Assembly (NCBI RefSeq): GCF_050278625.1
Contig: NZ_JBNNTI010000018.1
Span: 11,272 to 75,271 of the forward strand
From: Viridibacillus sp050278625
Lineage (GTDB): Bacteria > Bacillota > Bacilli > Bacillales_A > Planococcaceae
Direction of reading: 5' to 3'
Length of the DNA stretch: 64,000 nucleotides
The notes under the pieces were generated by a model. It did not search any database. It was not told where the DNA came from and worked only from the letters and a program-made list of their open reading frames with translations. Position 1 is the stretch's first letter, and each line of letters starts with the position of its first letter. Shown here one piece after another: positions 7,822-15,202 of this stretch. A program made the position numbers and the translations under genes.

Positions 7822-8925
7822 GTGGCTAATGAATTAAAAAGAACGCCGTTATTCGAAGAGTATTCGAAGTATGGTGGGAAAACAATTGATTTTGGTGGTT
7901 GGGAATTGCCTGTTCAATTTTCTTCTATTAAAGCCGAGCATGAAGTGGTGCGCACAAAAGCTGGACTATTTGATGTATCTCATATGGGGGAAATCTTCGT
8001 TGAAGGTTCAGAAAGTTTAGCATACTTGCAAAAGCTTGTTACTAATGATGTATCGAAAATTGCCATTAATCAAACGCAGTATACTGCGATGTGCTATGAA
8101 AATGGTGGCGTTGTAGATGACTTACTCATTTATAAATTAGCAGAAGATCGTTATTTATTAATCGTTAATGCGTCGAATATTGAAAAAGACTTTGAGTGGA
8201 TGAAGACATTAGTTTCAGGTGATGTAAAGTTAACAAATGCATCAAATGAATACGGTCAATTAGCATTACAAGGTCCACTTGCAGAAAAAGTATTACAAAC
8301 ATTAACTGAAACACCATTACAAGACATCAGACCATTCCGTTTAGAACAAAATGTAACGATTGCGGGTTATGACACACTTATTTCACGTACAGGTTACACA
8401 GGTGAAGACGGCTTTGAAATTTATGCAGCACCTGAAGCAATTATCGCTTTATGGAGAGGGATTTTAACAGCAGGCGAAGCTGACGGCGTTGTACCATGTG
8501 GTTTAGGTTCACGTGACACATTACGCTTTGAATCTTGCTTACCTCTTTACGGTCAAGAATTATCAAAAGATATTTCACCACTTGAAGCAGGTATTAATTT
8601 CGTTGTGAAATTAAATAAAGAAGAAGATTTTGTTGGTAAATCTGCATTACAGGCTCAAAAGGAAAATGGGGTACCACGTAAGAGTATCGGTATCGAAATG
8701 ATTGATAAAGGTATTCCGCGTCACGGCTATCCAGTGTTTAAAGGTGATACTCAAATCGGTGAAGTAACAACTGGTACACAATCACCATTAACGAAACGTA
8801 ATATCGGTTTAGCGTTAATCGATAGTGAGTATGCGGATCTTGGGCAAGAGCTTGAGATTGAAATCCGTAACCGTCGCTTAAAAGTGATTACTACGGCAAC
8901 ACCATTTTATAAACGCCAAAAATAA
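7822..8925 (+). CDS. gcvT: Glycine cleavage system T protein (aminomethyltransferase)
   Basis: Transfers the one-carbon unit from the aminomethyl-lipoyl H protein to tetrahydrofolate, releasing ammonia. At 367 residues it is the usual length. Signature stretches include DFGGWELPVQF near the N-terminus, FDVSHMGE, the folate/aspartate region NDVSKI and SRTGYTGEDGFEIY. The start is a GTG at 7822 with GAGGAGGAAG upstream. It is first of three genes behind the glycine riboswitch; the H and L proteins are not in this window as dedicated genes. Confidence 0.95.
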   Translation: MANELKRTPLFEEYSKYGGKTIDFGGWELPVQFSSIKAEHEVVRTKAGLFDVSHMGEIFVEGSESLAYLQKLVTNDVSKIAINQTQYTAMCYENGGVVDDLLIYKLAEDRYLLIVNASNIEKDFEWMKTLVSGDVKLTNASNEYGQLALQGPLAEKVLQTLTETPLQDIRPFRLEQNVTIAGYDTLISRTGYTGEDGFEIYAAPEAIIALWRGILTAGEADGVVPCGLGSRDTLRFESCLPLYGQELSKDISPLEAGINFVVKLNKEEDFVGKSALQAQKENGVPRKSIGIEMIDKGIPRHGYPVFKGDTQIGEVTTGTQSPLTKRNIGLALIDSEYADLGQELEIEIRNRRLKVITTATPFYKRQK

Positions 8926-8951
8926 TTTTCATGAAGAGAGGGTTTTTTCGA

Positions 8952-10298
8952 ATGAAGCATCGGTATCTACCTATGACTGAGCAGGATCAAAAAGAAATGC
9001 TAAATGTAATTGGCGTTTCTACTGTTAATGAATTATTCTCAGACATCCCAGAAAAAGTTCGTTTTAAAGGAAACTACAACATTAAACCTGCAAAATCTGA
9101 ATCAGCATTGTTAAAAGAGTTAGCTCAACTTTCTAAACAAAATGCAAATAGCGATGAATATGCATCGTTCTTAGGTGCTGGAGTTTATGATCACTATAAA
9201 CCAGTTATTGTTGACCACGTTATTTCACGTTCAGAGTTCTATACAGCTTATACACCTTACCAACCAGAAATTTCACAAGGTGAATTACAAGCTATTTTCG
9301 AATTCCAAACTATGATTGCAGAGCTAACTGGCATGGACCTAGCAAACTCTTCTATGTATGATGGCGGAACAGCTCTTGCTGAAGCTGGTATGCTTGCAGC
9401 GGCACATACTCGCCGCAAAAAGTTATTAGTTTCTGGTGCAGTTCATCCAATCTCAAATGATGTAGTTAAAACATATGCACTTGGTCAATCAATTGAAGTC
9501 GTGAATGTTCCTTTAAAAGATGGTGTCACTGATCTAGATGCTTTAAGAGAATTAATCGATGCAGATACAGCTGCTGTGATGGTTCAATATCCTAACTTCT
9601 ATGGTCAAGTAGAGAACGTACAAGCAATTGCAGACGTAATCCACGAAGCAAAAGGCTTATGTATCGTATCTTCTAATCCATTAGCACTTGGTATTTTAAC
9701 ACCTCCAGGTAAGATGGGTGCGGATATTACTGTTGGGGATGCTCAACCATTTGGTATTCCAGAAAGTTTTGGCGGACCACACTGTGGTTACTTCGCTGTT
9801 ACAAAAAAACTAATGCGTAAAGTTCCAGGCCGTTTAATTGGCGAAACTATCGATGATGAAGGTCGTCGCGGTTATGTATTAACATTACAAGCACGCGAGC
9901 AACATATCCGTCGTGAAAAAGCAACTTCAAATATTTGTTCAAATCAAGCGTTAAATGCACTTGCAGCTTCAGTTGCAATGACGGCTCTTGGCAAAAAAGG
10001 TGTACAAGAAATCGCTACACAAAATATTTTGAAAACACACTACGCAAAAGAAGCTTTTGAAAAAGCAGGTTTCACTGTAGCGTATAAAGGAGCACATTTC
10101 AACGAAATAGTTGTGAAGTGTAATACATCTGTTTCTACTATTAATAAAGGGCTTTTTGAAAAAGGCATTATTGGTGGCTTTGATTTAGGTAAAGTAGATG
10201 CAGTACTTGAAAATCATGCACTAATCGCTGTTACTGAACAACGTACAAAAGAAGAAATCGATGCACTTGTGCAAGAAATGGGGGCTCTCCATGCATAA
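8952..10298 (+). CDS. gcvPA: Glycine dehydrogenase subunit 1 (P protein, N-terminal half)
   Basis: First half of the split, PLP-dependent glycine decarboxylase found in Firmicutes. The preferred start, ATG 8952 (MKHRYLPMTEQ), gives 448 residues, the same as B. subtilis, and lies 10 bases after AGAGAGGG; an upstream in-frame ATG at 8931 is less likely. Conserved stretches include SFLGAGVYDHY, MYDGGTALAEA and GRLIGETIDDEGRRGYVLTLQAREQHIRREKATSNIC (in parts). It overlaps gcvPB by 8 bases. Confidence 0.95.
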   Translation: MKHRYLPMTEQDQKEMLNVIGVSTVNELFSDIPEKVRFKGNYNIKPAKSESALLKELAQLSKQNANSDEYASFLGAGVYDHYKPVIVDHVISRSEFYTAYTPYQPEISQGELQAIFEFQTMIAELTGMDLANSSMYDGGTALAEAGMLAAAHTRRKKLLVSGAVHPISNDVVKTYALGQSIEVVNVPLKDGVTDLDALRELIDADTAAVMVQYPNFYGQVENVQAIADVIHEAKGLCIVSSNPLALGILTPPGKMGADITVGDAQPFGIPESFGGPHCGYFAVTKKLMRKVPGRLIGETIDDEGRRGYVLTLQAREQHIRREKATSNICSNQALNALAASVAMTALGKKGVQEIATQNILKTHYAKEAFEKAGFTVAYKGAHFNEIVVKCNTSVSTINKGLFEKGIIGGFDLGKVDAVLENHALIAVTEQRTKEEIDALVQEMGALHA

Positions 10299-11763
10299 CG
10301 ACAATCAACCACTAATTTTTGAACTAACTACAGAAGGTCGCGTAGGCTACAGCTTATCAGAACTTGATGTACCAGCAGTAGATTTAGCTGCCATTTTACC
10401 AAGCGAATTTATTCGTACAGAAGAAGCGGAACTTCCTGAAGTATCAGAACTTGATATTATGCGTCATTATACAGCGCTTTCTCGCCGTAACCACGGTGTG
10501 GATTCAGGTTTCTATCCACTTGGTTCATGTACGATGAAATATAATCCGAAAATTAATGAATCAGTTGCACGTTTTGCAGGTTTTGCTAATATTCACCCAC
10601 TACAAGATGAGTCTACTGTACAAGGTGCACTCGAGTTAATGTATGATTTACAAGAGCATCTAATTGAGATTACTGGTATGGATGAAGTAACGCTTCAACC
10701 AGCAGCTGGTGCTCATGGTGAATGGACAGCATTAATGATGATTCGTGCTTTCCATGAAGCAAACGGTGACTTCCAACGTACGAAAGTACTTGTTCCAGAC
10801 TCAGCTCATGGTACAAATCCAGCATCAGCAACTGTTGCAGGATTTGATACAGTAACTGTGAAATCTGATGAAAACGGTCTTGTAGATTTAGAAGACTTAC
10901 GTCGTCTAGTTGGGGACGATACAGCAGCACTTATGTTGACTAACCCGAATACATTAGGTCTTTTTGAAGAGCATATTCTAGATATCGCTGAAATCGTCCA
11001 CTCGGTTGGCGGTAAAGTATATTATGATGGTGCAAACTTAAATGCAGTAATGTCAAAAGCACGCCCTGGTGACATGGGCTTTGACTGTGTTCACTTAAAC
11101 TTACACAAAACTTTCACTGGTCCTCACGGTGGTGGTGGTCCTGGTTCAGGTCCAGTTGGCGTAAAAGCAGACTTGATTCCATACCTTCCAAAACCAGTTT
11201 TAGTGAAAACAGAAAAAGGCTATCAATTCGATTACGATCGTCCACAATCAATTGGTCGCGTAAAGCCATTCTACGGTAACTTTGGTATCAATGTTCGTGC
11301 ATATACTTATATCCGTTCAATGGGTCCAGATGGTCTTAAAGCAGTTACTGAAAATGCAGTAATTAATGCAAACTATATGATGAGAAGATTAGAACCATAC
11401 TTTGATCTACCTTACAACCGTCATTGTAAGCATGAATTCGTATTAAGTGGTAGCCGTCAGAAAAAACTTGGCGCTCGTACACTTGATATGGCAAAACGAC
11501 TGTTAGATTTTGGCTATCATCCACCAACAACTTACTTCCCATTAAATGTGGAAGAAGGTTTAATGATTGAACCAACTGAAACAGAATCAAAAGAAACTCT
11601 AGACGCTTTCTGTAACGCAATGATTCAAATTGCGAAAGAAGTGGAAGAAACACCAGAAGTAGTACAAAATGCACCACATACAACTGTTATTGGCCGTCTT
11701 GATGAAACAAGAGCAGCTCGTAATCCAGTGTTACGATACGAAAGAGAAACAGTAGAAGTATAA
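10291..11763 (+). CDS. gcvPB: Glycine dehydrogenase subunit 2 (P protein, C-terminal half)
   Basis: Second half of the glycine decarboxylase. It carries the PLP-binding lysine in NLHKTFTGPHGGGGPG and the conserved GSCTMKYNPK, QPAAGAHGE and DSAHGTNPASA stretches. The ATG at 10291 (MHNDNQPLIFEL, 490 residues) follows AAATGGGGG and matches the family start; the frame is open 10 codons further upstream. It pairs with GcvPA as an alpha2-beta2 enzyme. Confidence 0.95.
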   Translation: MHNDNQPLIFELTTEGRVGYSLSELDVPAVDLAAILPSEFIRTEEAELPEVSELDIMRHYTALSRRNHGVDSGFYPLGSCTMKYNPKINESVARFAGFANIHPLQDESTVQGALELMYDLQEHLIEITGMDEVTLQPAAGAHGEWTALMMIRAFHEANGDFQRTKVLVPDSAHGTNPASATVAGFDTVTVKSDENGLVDLEDLRRLVGDDTAALMLTNPNTLGLFEEHILDIAEIVHSVGGKVYYDGANLNAVMSKARPGDMGFDCVHLNLHKTFTGPHGGGGPGSGPVGVKADLIPYLPKPVLVKTEKGYQFDYDRPQSIGRVKPFYGNFGINVRAYTYIRSMGPDGLKAVTENAVINANYMMRRLEPYFDLPYNRHCKHEFVLSGSRQKKLGARTLDMAKRLLDFGYHPPTTYFPLNVEEGLMIEPTETESKETLDAFCNAMIQIAKEVEETPEVVQNAPHTTVIGRLDETRAARNPVLRYERETVEV

Positions 11764-11777
11764 TATATTCGTATATT

Positions 11778-11808
11778 GAAAACCTCTAGCACTTTGCTAG
11801 GGGTTTTC
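11778..11808 (+). terminator. Terminator of the gcv operon
   Basis: GAAAACCTCTAGCA at 11778-11791 and TGCTAGGGGTTTTC at 11795-11808 form a long stem with a 3-base loop and T-rich right arm. Confidence 0.8.
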
Positions 11809-11948
11809 TCAAATTTGTATATAAATAGCTTAATGAAAAGATCATGTTAGTTATGGAAAAAATCGCTTGGACATAGACAGATGACTTTAAAATTGCTATG
11901 CTAACATAGATGCAGTATGAATCAATGTGTGAAAAAAGGGGAGTTTTC

Positions 11949-12233
11949 ATGGCTTACTTTAAAAGTATTAATGATACAACTAATGATCAAAATGACTTGC
12001 TAAAATCCTTAGAAGAGGATTATAAGGAATATACGGTTGATGAATTAATTTCTGAATTGTACATAAAGCAACAAAAAGAACAAAGTACATTAATCTATTT
12101 CACTCCAGATGCGCATACAAAAGCGCTGATGGAGTACGAAAAGAAAATTATCTATGATTTGTTACATAAACATGGTTTAACGAATCGACAAATTTTGCAA
12201 GAAATTAATAAGCAAAAAACGGTTATTGATTAA
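11949..12233 (+). CDS. Small acidic protein of unknown function
   Basis: The 94-residue product (MAYFKSINDTTNDQND...) is not recognised. It is highly charged, with no membrane segment or signal peptide and a predicted helical character (KSLEEDYKEYTVDELISEL). The ATG at 11949 follows AAAAAGGGGAG; an earlier in-frame ATG at 11910 has no ribosome binding site. It stands alone between two terminators. Confidence 0.6.
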   Translation: MAYFKSINDTTNDQNDLLKSLEEDYKEYTVDELISELYIKQQKEQSTLIYFTPDAHTKALMEYEKKIIYDLLHKHGLTNRQILQEINKQKTVID

Positions 12234-12277
12234 TACTGCAAGCTTGGTAATCAAACCTGTTATTAAACCATATCCGT

Positions 12278-12329
12278 AAAAAACACCCTCCTAGAGATTG
12301 ATTGGACCTTTCTCTAGGGGGGCGTTTTC
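12278..12329. terminator. Bidirectional terminator
   Basis: CACCCTCCTAGAGA at 12284-12297 pairs with TCTCTAGGGGGGCG at 12311-12324 (one mismatch), flanked by an A-run on the left and TTTT on the right. It serves both convergent genes. Confidence 0.8.
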
Positions 12330-13595
12330 TTAGAATCCTATATTTACTTCATTTCTTTCCCAATCATTACTTAAGGCATTTTTACGTTGTTTTTGTAAAT
12401 CCTTAATACATTTCTCGTAATCGAGTTTTTTATCATAATGCCAATTTAGAGCGACCGACATATATAATTCATTGAGTTGTGAAATAGAAAGACCTTTTGC
12501 TAGTTTAGCAGCATCCACTAGCTCGTCTTCTGTGAAAATATGCTGAATATCTAACTTGCGTAAATATGTAGCACGTATTGCAGCTGTTGGATTCATAATC
12601 TCGTAAGCTCTATCAAATCGACCCGCACGATTGATTAAAGCGGGATCGATGCGGTCAGGATAGTTGGTTGTACCAATTAAGAAGATACCCTCACGTGATT
12701 GTGCGCCGTCTAGAGTATTTAAAAATAATGAGCGTGTATATTCTGGCATCGAGTCAATATCTTCAATAACTAGTATTGCAGGAGCTAGACTTGTTACCAT
12801 GCGGAAGACCTCTTCTATCGATTCACTTGATGTATGCTCTGTAATTTGCCAATACACTACAGGAGCTGTTACAGAGCCTGTGATGGACTTTACAAGCGTA
12901 GTTTTACCGTTTCCTGGTGAGCCATATAATAGTATTCCTCTTTTATAAGGAAGACCATAATGTTTGAAGAAATCGCCATCTCCCTTAAAAAATTCATCAA
13001 TCGAACGGAAAATCTCCCGTTTAAGCGAAGGTTCTAAGAATACATCATCTCTTGTGATTTGCTTTCCTTCGCCATAGCTCCGCCGTTTTATACCAGCCTG
13101 AACATCAACTAAGTAGGTGACGGTTTCCATTAGCATTTGACGTAACTGTTCTTGAATAGCTTCGATAAAATCCATCATTTTCTCTGCACTTGTTGTGAAA
13201 TAGAAAAACTCAGGCCATTCTGAATCGGAGCGGAATACAGGTATATTAGTAATAGCTACTTCATAATCAGGGAAGTAGATTAAAGAATTACTAAATGTCT
13301 TGATTGATTTCAACTTATTATCTAATTGATCTTCTGCGACAGAATTTAAGACAATACTAGGTAATGCAGCATATATATAACTCAAATTTTCGTAGCGGAT
13401 TAATTCTTTGTCCATCATTTCAAGTAAATGATGATGAAATTGTGAATTATTCAGTTCGACAGTCACACCACGAAAATTGCATAGGTGTACTTCATTTAAT
13501 TTTTTTGAGATGCGTTCAAAAACCTCTGATACATCTGCATAGTTAGGGATATCGGGTCGTAAATCTTCGTGAAAAGTATATAAGAATTTTGTCAT
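12330..13595 (-). CDS. AAA+ ATPase of unknown role
   Basis: The 421-residue protein has an unassigned N-terminal region (about 1-190). A classical AAA module follows, with Walker A GSPGNGKTT at about residue 225, Walker B AILVIEDID, sensor-1 LIGTTNYPDRID and arginine-finger region NRAGRFDRAYEI. The AAA domain is of the FtsH/Bcs1/p97 type, and the overall size is like B. subtilis YjoB, but no protease domain is present. A chaperone-like or remodelling role is a guess. The ATG at 13595 follows AAAGGAGG. Gene order around it (gcv on one side, yqhL/lipM on the other) is otherwise Bacillus-like. Confidence 0.75.
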   Translation of the reverse strand: MTKFLYTFHEDLRPDIPNYADVSEVFERISKKLNEVHLCNFRGVTVELNNSQFHHHLLEMMDKELIRYENLSYIYAALPSIVLNSVAEDQLDNKLKSIKTFSNSLIYFPDYEVAITNIPVFRSDSEWPEFFYFTTSAEKMMDFIEAIQEQLRQMLMETVTYLVDVQAGIKRRSYGEGKQITRDDVFLEPSLKREIFRSIDEFFKGDGDFFKHYGLPYKRGILLYGSPGNGKTTLVKSITGSVTAPVVYWQITEHTSSESIEEVFRMVTSLAPAILVIEDIDSMPEYTRSLFLNTLDGAQSREGIFLIGTTNYPDRIDPALINRAGRFDRAYEIMNPTAAIRATYLRKLDIQHIFTEDELVDAAKLAKGLSISQLNELYMSVALNWHYDKKLDYEKCIKDLQKQRKNALSNDWERNEVNIGF

Positions 13596-13702
13596 TATAT
13601 CCTCCTTTATAGACGTAGCTATAAGCATGTATAATTAAGAAAAAAGAGAGCCATTTCTGTTTAATATAGAAATGACTCTTTTTATTTGCAACGTAATCAA
13701 CT

Positions 13703-14083
13703 TTATTTCACTTTGATTTTGCCTGTCCAATTTTTATATCCACCTTGTAATTGGTATACTTGATCATAGCCTTTTTTCTTTAATAACATAGCGGCACGTG
13801 CACTACGGCCTGCATTTTGGCAATACAAGTAAACAGGTTTGTCTGGGCGAATTTCTTTATGACGTTGACGAAGTTGTGAGGTTGGGACGTTACGAGCGCC
13901 TAGAATATGACCACTGTCAAACTCTTTAGGCTCACGCACATCTATTAATTGTGCTTTACGATAACCCTCAATAAATTCTTCTTGTGTTAAAGTTGTAACT
14001 GCTTTTTTGAAACGAAGAGCGTTCACTAAAGCGTATACAATTACCACAAATAAAACAATTGCTAATGTATATAACCAACTCAA
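13703..14083 (-). CDS. yqhL: Membrane-anchored rhodanese-domain protein YqhL
   Basis: A 126-residue protein with one N-terminal transmembrane helix (residues 4-22) and a rhodanese domain. The active-site loop YCQNAGRSA carries the catalytic cysteine; LIDVREPKEF and GHILGARNVP are typical. Length equals B. subtilis YqhL, and as there it is divergent from lipM. It probably handles persulfide sulfur at the membrane face; the acceptor is unknown. The TTG start at 14083 follows AAAGGGG. Confidence 0.85.
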   Translation of the reverse strand: MSWLYTLAIVLFVVIVYALVNALRFKKAVTTLTQEEFIEGYRKAQLIDVREPKEFDSGHILGARNVPTSQLRQRHKEIRPDKPVYLYCQNAGRSARAAMLLKKKGYDQVYQLQGGYKNWTGKIKVK

Positions 14084-14187
14084 ATCGTCTTACCCCTTTC
14101 TATCTACAGTAATATTATAAAAGAACATCTAGCGATAGTCCAATGAGTTTGTTAAAATAGATAAGTTGATTATAAGGAGGAGACCAA

Positions 14188-15021
14188 ATGAAAACAACAT
14201 GGTATTTTATTAATTCAGGTCCGTGTAGCCCTGCATTCAATATGGCATTAGATGAAGCGCTCCTACATTGGCATAGTAAAGGTTTAATTCCACCAGTAAT
14301 ACGATTTTACGAATGGAATCCAGCAACACTTTCTATTGGTTATTTTCAACGTGCTGAAAAAGATATTGATTTTGAACAATTACATAAATTAAATTTAGGG
14401 TTTGTTCGTCGTCCGACTGGAGGGCGTGCAGTTTTACATGAGCATGAATTAACATATAGCATTATCGTTAATGAAGACTACCCAGATATGCCTAAAACGG
14501 TAACAGAAGCTTACCGAGTATTAAGTGAAGGCTTATTACTAGGCTTCAGAAACTTAGGGTTAGATGCATATTTTTCAATCCCTGATTCAGAAGAAAAACG
14601 AGCAGACTTGAAAACACCGAAGAGTGCAGTTTGTTTTGATGCACCAAGTTGGTATGAATTGGTAGTAGAAGGTAAAAAGGTAGCGGGTAGTGCGCAGACG
14701 CGTAAAGAAGGTGTCATTTTACAACATGGAGCAATCTTAATTGATCTCGATGATGAAAAATTGATCTCCCTTTTTAAATTCCCATCAGAAGCTTCAAAAG
14801 AACGCATGCGCAAACATTTACCACAAAAAGCGGTGGCTATTAATCAGCTAGCTCAAAAACCTGTCGATGTTGAAACGTGTATATCTGCTTTCCACAAAGG
14901 ATTTGAGGACGGATTAGACATTGAACTTGTACCTTACACATTGACTGATGAACAATTGGATTTTGTTAATAATTTAGCTAAAACGCGCTATGAAAGTGAT
15001 GAATGGAATTTTAGAAAATAG
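14188..15021 (+). CDS. lipM: Octanoyltransferase LipM
   Basis: Moves octanoyl groups from octanoyl-ACP to the GcvH protein in lipoate synthesis. The 277-residue protein belongs to the biotin/lipoate ligase fold, with RRPTGGRAVLHEHELTYS, the catalytic Cys149 in SAVCFDAPSWYE and KKVAGSAQTRKEGVILQHGAI. The location next to the glycine cleavage genes makes sense, because GcvH is both its substrate and part of that system. The lipoylated BkdB and LpdV genes later in this window also depend on this pathway. AAGGAGGAG precedes the ATG. Confidence 0.93.
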   Translation: MKTTWYFINSGPCSPAFNMALDEALLHWHSKGLIPPVIRFYEWNPATLSIGYFQRAEKDIDFEQLHKLNLGFVRRPTGGRAVLHEHELTYSIIVNEDYPDMPKTVTEAYRVLSEGLLLGFRNLGLDAYFSIPDSEEKRADLKTPKSAVCFDAPSWYELVVEGKKVAGSAQTRKEGVILQHGAILIDLDDEKLISLFKFPSEASKERMRKHLPQKAVAINQLAQKPVDVETCISAFHKGFEDGLDIELVPYTLTDEQLDFVNNLAKTRYESDEWNFRK

Positions 15022-15070
15022 TAGTCTTTTTGACTTATTTTAGTTTGATGGAAATTGAAAAATCGCTTCC

Positions 15071-15092
15071 AATGTTGTTAAATCAACATTTT
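15071..15092 (+). terminator. Weak hairpin after lipM
   Basis: AATGTTG at 15071-15077 and CAACATT at 15084-15090 form a stem followed by only a few T. Confidence 0.35.
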
Positions 15093-15119
15093 GCTCAGAA
15101 TCACCCTATTTGCTTTTCT

Positions 15120-15168
15120 TATCAATATATAGTATCGTAATGTCTTGAATAAACACCATATGTAGTGT
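15120..15168 (+). promoter_or_regulatory. Tandem NrdR boxes upstream of nrdJ
   Basis: ACACCATATGTAGTGT at 15153-15168 matches the NrdR box ACACWATATWTAGTGT-type palindrome at 14 of 16 positions. TATCAATATATAGTAT at 15120-15135 matches at about 12 of 16. The starts are 33 bp apart, about three helical turns, the usual arrangement for NrdR. TTGCTT at 15110-15115 and TATCGT at 15133-15138, 17 bp apart, could be the promoter, overlapped by box 1. Confidence 0.7.
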
Positions 15169-15202
15169 TTAATGCGCGATTTAAATAGGGAGGCGAATGA
15201 TA

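Noticed and set aside
10670..10930. Minus-strand frames within gcvPB, and similar long antisense frames in dxs, mutB and bkdAA
   Set aside because: They are shadows of strongly conserved coding sequence on the other strand.
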